Below, one piece after another: positions 1 to 8,301 of a DNA stretch of 19,651 nt (positions are counted from its first letter, which is position 1; every line of letters starts with the position of its first letter). The position numbers and the translations under genes were made by a program. The notes beneath the pieces are model-generated. The model was not told where the DNA came from. It saw only the letters and a program-made list of their open reading frames with translations, and did no database searches. The stretch lies in NCBI GenBank assembly GCA_016098155.1, contig JAAAJB010000634.1:1-19651 (forward strand), given 5' to 3'. The stretch is from Actinomortierella ambigua (Eukaryota > Mortierellomycota > Mortierellomycetes > Mortierellales > Mortierellaceae).

Positions 1-1044
1 AAAAAAAAAAAAAAAAAAAAAGGATCGGATGCAAAAAGTACCTTTCCCTTGTACATGGAAAATGACCGTCGAGAATTCTTGAAAAATATCCTGAAAAGGC
101 AGCAGTATTCGCGTTTACATTGATGCCTTTGTTGGAGGCGTTTGTGACGCGAGGGCACCTGTCCCTATACCGTCCCATCACGAGTACACCACGCTCTAGA
201 CGCCTTAGGGACCACTAAAACAAGGAGGGGTAGGGTGAAAGATAAATGGCCAACAAGATACGCCATGGTCATGTCGTCTTCAAACATACTGCCACAGCGG
301 CGAGCACAAGAAGAAACGTGTGGTGAAAAAAAAGAGTTGATCATCATTGAGACCCATCAGATGTAGCTCTGGGAGGGGGCAGGCGTAGAAGAGGAGGGGG
401 AGAACCTGCCTAGCTCGCATGCACACACAAAGGTGTTGTGGCATGCTCGCTGTTTTCTTAGTACGAGATAACTCTGTGGAGTGTCCCCTGATGATCCGGC
501 TTTTACGGCTCGCCAAAGCCATCTATTCTTTGTAAGAACTACTCTCCCACCAAATTGTGCTTTTGCCCCTGAGATCTCCCTGTCCTACAACACAATGGCA
601 TTTCCACGTGACCTGATCGAAGGCATTATTGTCTTTTTGGGACTCGACAATGGTGGTGGTGGTGGTGGAACCTATGCCTCCTCATGGTAAAAAAAGGGGG
701 GGGGGTGGGATGGGGATGAGAGAGTGTGTGTGTATGTATGTGTGTGCGCATGTTTGTGTTTGAGGGAGATAAATGGTCTTTCTGCACAGGGCAGTTGAAT
801 CTTTCAGTATGAGCTAGATGAGTTTCAACATGGTGTTGAGACACACAAAAGTAGTATTGCTGAGACATGTCCCTCTTTATTTGGCTTGCACATATACACA
901 CAGAGATTGGCACGGGCCAGCAGCCTTTTTTTTACTTAACAAGGACCCCGCCCTTTTTTTTTGGTCGTGTCTTTTATTCATGAAAGGGGAATGAGAACCA
1001 CACACCAAATAGCTGCATTGTCCCCACCATTCTCTCTATCTCCA

Positions 1045-1082
<38 letters not shown>

Positions 1083-1115
1083 TCCTTCATTCGACATATC
1101 AAAGAGCTTTCATGG
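1..1115. other. Intergenic or unresolved sequence with simple repeats
   Basis: No gene can be supported here. The window opens with a run of 21 A. Several short open frames exist on both strands, but none reads like a conserved protein. A GT-rich patch lies at about 721-760 and a GGT repeat at about 650-668. One short open frame at 595-690 (+) begins in a reasonable ATG context and is treated as a weak candidate exon under findings. The stretch probably holds the 3' end or flank of an upstream gene plus the distal promoter of the gene starting at 1428. Confidence 0.5.
1046..1082. repeat. (CT)n followed by (CA)n microsatellite
   Basis: An uninterrupted CT run passes directly into a CA run. 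It ends about 35 bp upstream of a TATA box, so it sits in the proximal promoter of the gene at 1428-3389. CT-rich tracts recur in front of other genes in this window, for example around 14516-14546. Confidence 0.85.
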
Positions 1116-1121
1116 TATAAA
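1116..1121 (+). promoter_or_regulatory. TATA box of the 1428-3389 gene
   Basis: A perfect TATAAA lies 306 bp upstream of the chosen start codon and is followed by a strongly pyrimidine-rich leader. The in-frame ATG at 1122 directly abuts this TATAAA. If the element is a real TATA box, transcription would begin some tens of bases further downstream and the 1122 ATG would not be in the mRNA. That favours the ATG at 1428. The motif is seen directly; promoter activity is inferred. Confidence 0.5.
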
Positions 1122-1427
1122 ATGGCCACGTCCTTCTTCGGTTTGTTGGTTCATTGTTCTGCTCTCCAAACAGACTTTTCCTTTGTTCTTCTCCCGAGCT
1201 TTGACTGTTTGGATCCATCGTACTTCACTCATCCTGTCCTCATCATTCCCATTGCTTCGCTTGCTGAAAAAACGACAACTCTTCTCCCCGCAGAAGCAGC
1301 AGCAGAGAACCTCCTCCACCACCCACTGCCTACCCATATCCTCCTCCTCGCATCGCTCTCCCCACATCCTCAAACTCGCCCTCCTCCCCTTCCCCCTCCC
1401 TTTCCACATCCACCCCGTCAACGAAAA

Positions 1428-3389
1428 ATGAGTCCTCCACCTGCCAAACCCGGAGACGGAAGTGATCCTCCAACCAATAATGCCCTAGCCATCCTCGAAG
1501 CAGGCCAGCAGTCCAGCAAGGGCAATTCACAGCAGCACCAGCACCAGTACCGGCGCCAGCAAAATAGCTGCATGGGAGTGATCCCCCCTAACTCGTCCAG
1601 CCCAGCCCCGCCGGTGGTGACCTCCGAGCATGCGCAGGGGACGATTGTTCATCCATGGAATATGCCGATGACCTCGGGAATTGTGGTGCACTCGGCAGAG
1701 GAGATGCTGCGGTTGATTCTACAGCAGCAGCATGAAGAGTGGTGCAAAGAGCAAGAAGAGCACCATAGACATCACGAACGACATGACGACGATGGTTTGT
1801 CGCACTCTTGGGACGACGGCAACGAAAAGAAGAAGAAGAACGCTGGTGGCCATGACAATGGCAACGGCAAAGACAGTGGTGATGGTGGTGGTGGTGGTAA
1901 TGGAAGTGATGGGGGGATCGGGCTCCTCAAAGGCAAAGGTTACCACAGCATGATCGAATCTTCGAGCACGGAGAGCTGTGACAACAAAATGGACCTACTT
2001 GCGGACCAGCGCCATCGACCAACTGCAGCCGCAAAGATGAATGAAATGTCTTCGTCTTCTTACCTGTCCTTTTCCCCTTCAGGATTGTCGTCGCCATCCA
2101 CATCATGGCTGTCGTCGTCAATGTCGTCGTCGTCTCTGTTGTCGTCGTCATCTTCCTCTTCCGGATCGTCATCTTCCGGATCGTCGTCTTCAGCAGCATC
2201 CTCACCAGCACTATCCCTGCCTGCATCCGCCGGGATGCAGGAACCACCACGGACCTCAACCTTGCCCCTCCGGCTTTCTAAGCTCTCGTTCCTATGGAAT
2301 CCTTCTACCAAGGCTTTTGGACCAACCAACACTGCTCGTGCGACCACAACGACTAGTACTACCAATGCTACCACTGCTCCTACTACCATGGCTGATACTA
2401 CTGCCTCTACTGCCTCTACCACCACCAGCAATAGCCCTTGCTCCAACGGTTCCACAACAACCAAGGCGGGTCGAGTTCCGACGCTACGACGCGTACAAGC
2501 TCATCACGATCTAAGTCGACAGGCGAAGATGTCCTCCTCATCGCTCCACTCGCAATTTCAAGGGCCAAGGCACCCACAGGCGCTCGTGAACAATGGCCAC
2601 GGTGCAGATTGGACGGCGAGTGATGATGAAGAGATGTGGCTATTTGATGAGGCAGCGGTCACAACAGCAGATCAACCACAACATCACCATGATGATGATC
2701 ACGATGATCACCTCTCTCTCCACCAATGCAATCGAGAAGAAGACAGCGACGGAGGCAAGGTGCCTCTGAAGTATGCCGATCTGTCGCAAGGCGAGAACGG
2801 GGAGGAGGAGGACGGAAAGGTGCCGGTTGAGCATGCAGATCTGGAGCAGGTGGAGAACCATCATCAACCTCTATCTGTCCCACGAGTTGGAGTCAATGAT
2901 GATGTTCATACGACTCACGGCAACAACATCACCACCACCAGTAACAGGAGCAACGTCACCACCACCGTCAGCCATGACCAGAATGGAGATGGCAACAAGA
3001 AAAAGACGGCTTTAGAGAGTCTGAAAGACTTTTGTCGTCGAGCCAGCATAGGACGATCCTCCACCTTCACCCGCCGAACAGCATCAGTAGCAGCAGCAAA
3101 TGCAGATGCAGATGCAGTTGCAAATCCTGCAGCAGGGACACCTTCCTCTTCCGCCGCCACATCCGGGGAAATGCCCGATCGGAGCGCGTTGCTGGCCAAT
3201 TGGCATCGGGCGCAGCAGAGGCTGATACCCGAGGAGGAGAGCAGTGGTAGTGGTGGTAATAGCGGGAACCTTCAATCGACCTTGGTGGCGTCGACGCTGA
3301 CCTACCACGATGAGCAGGTCCCAGGGAGCGGATCTCAGGATTCGATTGTCAGCTTCCCCTCGCCCGAGTTCTTTGAGGATTCGGAGTAG
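1428..3389 (+). CDS. Low-complexity Ser/Thr/His/Asp-rich protein of unknown function
   Basis: A single open frame of 653 aa that I do not recognise. The start at 1428 has a good context (ACGAAAA before ATG) and lies downstream of a TATA box. The frame stays open back to 1122, so a longer form with 102 extra residues is formally possible. Composition is biased throughout: a Gln/His-rich N-terminal part, a KKKKN then Gly/Asn/Asp patch around residues 135-165, a serine-rich tract at about 207-258, a Thr/Ala tract at about 305-345, and a His/Asp patch at about 415-435. Residues 441-457 and 462-477 form a diverged tandem repeat with shared GKVP, ADL, Q and EN positions. Near the C-terminus a more ordered basic segment (residues 525-555) carries RRAS at S540, which fits an R-R-x-S kinase consensus. 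No membrane segment or catalytic motif is visible. It may be a regulatory or scaffold protein, but function is unknown. It converges on the nucleotidyltransferase gene. Confidence 0.65.
   Translation: MSPPPAKPGDGSDPPTNNALAILEAGQQSSKGNSQQHQHQYRRQQNSCMGVIPPNSSSPAPPVVTSEHAQGTIVHPWNMPMTSGIVVHSAEEMLRLILQQQHEEWCKEQEEHHRHHERHDDDGLSHSWDDGNEKKKKNAGGHDNGNGKDSGDGGGGGNGSDGGIGLLKGKGYHSMIESSSTESCDNKMDLLADQRHRPTAAAKMNEMSSSSYLSFSPSGLSSPSTSWLSSSMSSSSLLSSSSSSSGSSSSGSSSSAASSPALSLPASAGMQEPPRTSTLPLRLSKLSFLWNPSTKAFGPTNTARATTTTSTTNATTAPTTMADTTASTASTTTSNSPCSNGSTTTKAGRVPTLRRVQAHHDLSRQAKMSSSSLHSQFQGPRHPQALVNNGHGADWTASDDEEMWLFDEAAVTTADQPQHHHDDDHDDHLSLHQCNREEDSDGGKVPLKYADLSQGENGEEEDGKVPVEHADLEQVENHHQPLSVPRVGVNDDVHTTHGNNITTTSNRSNVTTTVSHDQNGDGNKKKTALESLKDFCRRASIGRSSTFTRRTASVAAANADADAVANPAAGTPSSSAATSGEMPDRSALLANWHRAQQRLIPEEESSGSGGNSGNLQSTLVASTLTYHDEQVPGSGSQDSIVSFPSPEFFEDSE
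2046..2202 (+). repeat. Serine-codon low-complexity tract
   Basis: TCG/TCT/TCC-rich trinucleotide repeats encode about 50 residues dominated by serine (residues 207-258 of the surrounding protein), with GSSSS-type units. This is probably repeat expansion within a disordered region. Confidence 0.75.
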
Positions 3390-4359
3390 AGTAGATAAAA
3401 CACACCACAATCTTTTTTTTTGTTTTTTTTTCCTTGTTCCCACACCACCTTCTTCTCCCTTTCATCGGAAAAAAAAGGAGGAGTATTCGGAGGAAGGAGA
3501 GAGACGGAGAGAGGTGGGGGAGGAAGAAAAGATGCTGTGCATCGTCCCCTCCTTTACTTCTTCGTCTTCTTTTCTTGCCCTTGGGGTTTTTTGTTAGGGC
3601 CCTTGGTTTGTTTTTCCACCACAGCACAACACCGTTAAGATAGACAATGACTGATCCAAAAATAGGGGGAGGAAGAGACAGGGGTGGCGATCTTCACAAT
3701 ACAGATGGCTGGCCATAATTCAAAGAGATCTACCCCCATTTACCACCCCCTTTCTTTATCCTTCTAAAGAACAACAGTAAAGCACTTCAGTCTCATATCC
3801 ATTGTGGTGAAAGGGGAGCATGGGAAAGTAGGAATAATTAGAACGAGTGTTTATATTTCTGTCTCTATTTTTATGATGGAACCTGACGTTCCTTCTCGAG
3901 GGTCAGACAGCAGAGTGAGTGGCTAACAAGCTGGTCCGGCGCAAAAGGCCTACAGAATGTCCTTCAAAGGTCAAGGGTGGTGTGATTGGGTGACCAATAC
4001 GCTCGTCCCCTCCCCCTCACGAAGTATGAAGCTCAGTACCCACCTCATCGCCCCACCCCTCGTATCAAAAGTGCTGAAAATGGTATACTGACACGCCCAC
4101 ACCCCAGTAGGGTGGCGAAATGCGGCGAGAGTGGTTTTGTTTGTATTGCATGACAGCTGGGCTCCACCTCCAGCATACTACGGGGGAGAGAGAGGGGGGG
4201 GGGCAGAAAGATCCACAAAGGACATTACCTTTGGTGAAGAATAGAGCGACCGGTACCCCTGCTGATGGTACCAACTCCTCCTCCTCTTCCAGTTCGTCTT
4301 CCTAGTCTACTACTATTACTACTACTACTATTACTACTGCTACACTCGATGTCGAGCGT
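3390..4359. other. Convergent intergenic region with simple repeats
   Basis: About 970 bp between the stop codons of two converging genes; it must hold both 3' UTRs. It has T-rich tracts just after 3400, purine-rich stretches at 3465-3530, and no open frame that looks like a gene. I found no clear AATAAA on the + strand after 3389. A (TAC)n-type trinucleotide repeat lies at about 4307-4342, directly downstream (minus strand) of the nucleotidyltransferase stop codon. Confidence 0.6.
4307..4342. repeat. TAC/TAT trinucleotide microsatellite
   Basis: An imperfect TAC repeat with TAT interruptions in the 3' flank of the minus-strand nucleotidyltransferase gene. It would be transcribed as a GTA-type repeat in its 3' UTR. 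Confidence 0.75.
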
Positions 4360-7300
4360 TCATAGGTCCAAAGAAGCCGTGGCCATTGCCGCCGCTGACT
4401 TTAGTGGGATCGATCGTCGCGCTGTCTGCTTAGGCTGGTGGGCCGCCTGACCGTGAACTGCAGGTGTCGTGTCGTTCGCACGCCGAGACTTTGGCGCCTC
4501 CTGTCGGTTGGGTGGACGTGCGAAGGCTTCTTCGATCGTGATGGTCCCAATAAAGTCCTCCCTCACCTCGCTCGGTCCGGATGACGCATGATATTGACGC
4601 TGCTGTTGATGCTGATGCTGATGCTGATGTTGATGTTGATGTTGATGTTGATGTTGATGTTGATGTTGATGTTGATTTTGACGTGGGTGCTGTTGCTGTT
4701 GCTGTTGTTGCTTTGCTTGCTTCTGTTTCCGTGGCGACTGGGGCTGCAGCAGAGGCGGCGAGGGCGAGGGGGCCATTGACCGGCGTGCCGTCTGCCGAGG
4801 ATGCTGTGAAGACGCTGGGGACGACGACGAGGATGCCGATCGAGCAGGAACAGGTGCATGCGTTGGGGCAGCAGGAGCCGTTGATCTTTTTGGCGACGAG
4901 TGCGCGAAGCGAGAATCATCTTCATCACGGTAGGTTTCCATCACTCCAATCATCATCGCTGCCGGAGGGTTATGCCGCCTCGGTGTACTCTTGTAATGGT
5001 CAGGAGGCGGAGCAAAGGCACTCTGCTGTATTCGCTGTGGTTGGCGCAGCTGCTGTTGTTGTTGTGGCTGCTGTTGTTGTTCTTGCTGTGCATGATCGTG
5101 AGTATCCTTTTTCTTGCGACGTCGATTACGCTTGGGTTTGCCGTTCGCGCCGTCTGCGGCCGGGACTGACGAGTTTGCAAAGGACGATGTCATCATAGTT
5201 GTTGCTGTTGTGGTGGTGGTTGTCATCGTCTCTGCGGCAGCGGCAAAGTGGGTAGAGGGTGGTGCAGGTACAAACTCCGACCGAGGATCGGGAGCAGGCT
5301 CAATGAATCGCATAAACAGGGCCCTCGACACCGGAGCAGGTGTAGTAGAAGACACCGGAGCAGGTGTAGTAGAAGACACCGTGTTGGCTTGAATCTGTTT
5401 CCCTCTGCCTTCGTTGCTCCTGCTGTCATTTCTTGGCCATGGCATGGTCTTCATCGCGCCATGCCAGTCACCCTCGGCGAATCTTTCGTAGAGATAATCA
5501 AAGACGGCCCAGACATGGGGCAGGTTCTTGGCCCGACAAGTTCCTGCTACATTCCGCTGTCGCAAAAAGGGGTCCATCACGATAAACTCGGCACGACGCG
5601 ACCCTGTCTTCTTGGGGACGCCCAAGGGTCCCAAGCGGAGGCCATTGCTGCTACTGCTCCCATTGCTGCCACCACCATGCAAGGACAGGGACTGGCCATT
5701 TCGCGTGCAAAATCCTCCGCGCCGGATATTGACTTCCCAGTCGGAATAGTTAAAGTCGCGGGCGAAGAATTCGAAAAACTCAAAGAGCAGCTGGCCTAGG
5801 GTCTTGTGGTTGTTGCCACTATAACCTTCATGTCTTCTCCAGTCCCTGTCAAAGGTACAGTCGATTAAATCGTGGCCTCCCCGACCGTCATGGTCCAACT
5901 GAACTCGAAGCTGCGTCATCCTGTCCTTGGACTGGCCCTGCAAGTTTGGCAAGATGTTTTGAGACTGGAGGAAAGCGATGGCCATCATGACGATGGTGTA
6001 GCTGCTCAAAAGGCCTTTGGAGGAGTCGTGGATGCCATGGATCTTGATGAGTGCCTTGAGGACGTAGAGCATCCGCGGCAGGCGTGGGTCGATATTCATA
6101 TAGGTCTTGATCAGCTGTGAGTTGTGGACACCAAGGACGTGATTGCAGTTGATGTCGACCTTGATGCCCGTTGCCGAGTCCTCGAATTTGACGATGGGGA
6201 CCCGTGCATGCGCTACTGGCACGACCTTTCGCATTTGACGACTTTGGAAAAGTCTTGCAAGGGTGATCATGTTGTTGTAGGGTGCATTCCTCTCAAAGTG
6301 CGGCGTAGTGATGCAAAGATCCAGGTCGCTGTTTTCCGAGCCGAGTCCAATCGCCGCCGATCTAAAGACGAATATCCAGGATAGATAAAGCTGGTTAGTG
6401 TTTTTGAGACTGAAAGAAAGAAAGAAAGGACGAATGAAAGAAAAAAAAGGGGATTTTCATATCGGCTTTCCACCTGGAGCTGTTTCTTTTCAATTTACCC
6501 AAAAGCCTCGATTTTCAAGTCATATCCGGGGAAGGCATAGTTTAGCATGGTCTGTACTCTGCGAATCAAATCGCTTCGTTGGGTTTCTGCCCTGTGAGAC
6601 GATTTGGCAGTCTGCAAGGGGGAAAGAGAGTTGGGAGAGAAATGGGAAAAATAGAGAGAGAGAGATGGATGGCGACATGCGGTCAATAATGAATACAAGG
6701 GATAAACTAGCAAACACAAAATAGAAAAAAAAATCTCCCGACGCTGTCGATTATTGTATCACATACATTGTAGAACTGCGTCGCCAATTGAGTCACGTTC
6801 GGCCAGGTACGCGCGTCCGCAGAAAGTCGCTTGAGGGATGTATTGACTCCAAAGAGGTCATACATCGGAGTCGGCCCCGCCGGCGCCGGTGTCGAGGTAG
6901 TCGCCCCGGACGAGGCAGCAGCGGCCATCCTTGCGTTCAGGTCATGATGCGCCTGGACAAAGGCCTCGAGTGGGGTGGGAGGCTCGATTTTCCCATGGGA
7001 TCGGTAGGCCTCCTTGAGGACCTTGTTGTAGCTTGGCATGAGACGGTAGAGGACCTTGTGGCCCATAAAGATCTCGGTCGGCTCATGGTCGAGGGCATCC
7101 GACTTCCACTTTTTCAGCAAGGTGGTGATGATGAGGGCCGTCATCTGCTGATACTCAGCGACAAGAGTGGAGTATTCATAAAGAAAGAGGACCTCGTCCT
7201 GGTTGTCACTCGGAGCGTCGTCCATCGGAGGGAGCAAGAATCCGTGGGCGCGAACAGCGGATGTAAGCTCAAACTCGTCTTCGTCTTCCTCTTTGGGGAA

Positions 7301-7624
7301 AAACTCGTCGAGACCCAACCATGGGCCTCGAAAGTGGTTCTGGACGCGTATGGGATCCTGTAGTCCCTTTACGCGGAGCAGCTTGTCAAAGTGGAACGCC
7401 GGAAAGTAGCGCCGGAACTTTGTGCAGGTCTCGATGGCAATGCGGAACCACTTTGCAAAGCTCGAGTGGTCCACCAGCACTAGCCCTGTCTCCGCATCCA
7501 GCTGGTCATTGTGGAAGCATGTACGACACCACTCATACAGAATGGTGTCGCTGACGAGCCCTCCAAAGAAGCCGTTATCCCGGGCCATCGCATCCTCCAA
7601 AGCAATTTGAGCGTCGTCCGACAT
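4360..7624 (-). CDS. Cid1-like non-canonical poly(A)/poly(U) polymerase (terminal nucleotidyltransferase)
   Basis: Three exons on the minus strand: 7624-6767, 6611-6499 and 6361-4360. The introns (155 and 137 bp) start GTATGT and GTAAAT and end CAG and TAG; phases close to give 990 aa. Exons 2 and 3 join exactly inside the polymerase-beta signature: ...FGYD-like FPGYDLKIEAFG | S, then G329-x-G331-S332 with catalytic aspartates D336 and D338 (SDLDLC) and the third at D393 (KVDINCN). The central domain shows GLLSSY (440-445), and a PAP-associated domain spans about 511-600 (LGQLLFEFFEFF, MDPF). Family members add U or A tails to RNA 3' ends in decay and small-RNA pathways; the nucleotide preference cannot be read here. 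Residues 1-286 are an unrecognised extension. The tail after about 620 is disordered, with a basic KPKRNRRRKKK signal (about 730-742) that suggests nuclear localisation, poly-Gln, and a His-Gln repeat. I am sure of the superfamily, less so of the subfamily. Confidence 0.93.
4608..4675 (-). repeat. Hexanucleotide repeat coding for (His-Gln)n
   Basis: About eleven GATGYT units (+ strand) in frame within the nucleotidyltransferase tail encode alternating His and Gln near residues 886-908. Left-hand units carry GATGCT and the rest GATGTT, so the repeat is partly diverged. Being a multiple of three, length changes would not shift the frame. Confidence 0.9.
5328..5381 (-). repeat. Perfect 24-bp in-frame tandem duplication
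   Basis: Two identical 24-bp units (5328-5351 and 5352-5375) plus a 6-bp partial third unit encode tandem STTPAPV-type octapeptides at about residues 651-669 of the nucleotidyltransferase, just after the PAP-associated region. Perfect nucleotide identity suggests a recent slippage event in a linker. Confidence 0.9.
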
Positions 7625-7923
7625 TGTTCAATGACCCACGAGGGAGATGAAGGGGAGAAGGAAGGGATGAATGCAGGAGCAAGAGGGGAATGTGCAGGGG
7701 GAAAAAAAAAGTGATGAAGGATTGTGGAAATGTGCAGGAAGACGACAAAAAAAAAAAAAGGGAGCGGAGGAGAGGGCCCTTGCGTGTATGCAGAGAAAGG
7801 CGCAAACTGCGGTGTTCTCCATCCATACCGTAAAAAAAAAAAAAAAAAAAAGCCACTCGTTCGCCTCCTCGGACCTTCGGAGAAATACTCGCCACCAACC
7901 CGACCAGCAGAATGCTGCCGTCA

Positions 7924-8094
7924 GGACCAACGCAGGAGGCAAGACATCACAAAAAGCGCTCCTGGCGGGCGAAGCGTGACTCAACCACCACGACGATGAC
8001 TTACATGCCCCATCTTGGACCATCGTCTAGTTGGGTCACTCTTCGGCACCCGCCAGGAGCGTCGTTTGTGATTTCTTGCCTCCTACGTTGGTCC
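7924..8094. repeat. Long imperfect inverted repeat (about 75-bp arms, 22-bp loop)
   Basis: Arm 1 (7924-7998) matches the reverse complement of arm 2 (8021-8094) at 62 of 71 aligned positions by my hand alignment, with one 3-bp and one 4-bp gap. Shared blocks in order are GGACCAACG, AGGAGGCAAGA, ATCACAAA, CGCTCCTGGCGGG, CGAAG, GTGAC, CAAC and GACGATG. Loop 7999-8020 is unpaired. RNA from either strand would form a hairpin of about 170 nt. There is no convincing target-site duplication outside the arms and no coding capacity, so a foldback/MITE-like remnant, a structured UTR element or a small-RNA precursor are all possible. Confidence 0.85.
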
Positions 8095-8112
8095 CGTACT
8101 TGTCGCGGCTAG

Positions 8113-8140
8113 AGGGAGAGAGAGAGAGAGAGAGAGAGAG
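8113..8140. repeat. (GA)n microsatellite
   Basis: A near-perfect GA repeat followed by seven A, located 18 bp outside the right arm of the inverted repeat and downstream of the LCB1 stop. Similar GA runs occur in LCB1 intron 5 (around 9221-9238) and at about 13412-13432. Confidence 0.85.
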
Positions 8141-8301
8141 AAAAAAACGCAAGGAAAAGCAAAGCCCGTTCATCTAAACAAGCCATAGAAAGAATGCTTA
8201 CTAGATTATATAAAGTGGATATTATAAATGTAGAGATATGATAGTAATCATGAATGCACTAGCGAATTCAGTAGCGTGGAAATAAAAGGACGCGCAGATG
8301 G

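Larger units (their letters stand above)
7625..8301. other. Spacer between LCB1 3' end and nucleotidyltransferase 5' end
   Basis: Both flanking genes are on the minus strand, so this 677-bp stretch holds the LCB1 3' UTR (right side) and the promoter and leader of the nucleotidyltransferase (left side). It contains a 20-A run (7832-7851), a 13-A run near 7747, a long imperfect inverted repeat (7924-8094) and a GA microsatellite (about 8113-8140). The sequence from about 8175 to 8280 is AT-richer, as expected for a 3' UTR. No open frame looks real. Confidence 0.6.

Noticed and set aside
1..21. Initial A run as a retroposed poly(A) tail
   Set aside because: It is cut by the window edge and A runs of similar length occur elsewhere here (7832-7851), so there is no independent support.
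7924..8094. Intact DNA transposon or insertion element
   Set aside because: No transposase frame, no clear target-site duplication, and the arms almost meet, so only a foldback or hairpin description is justified.
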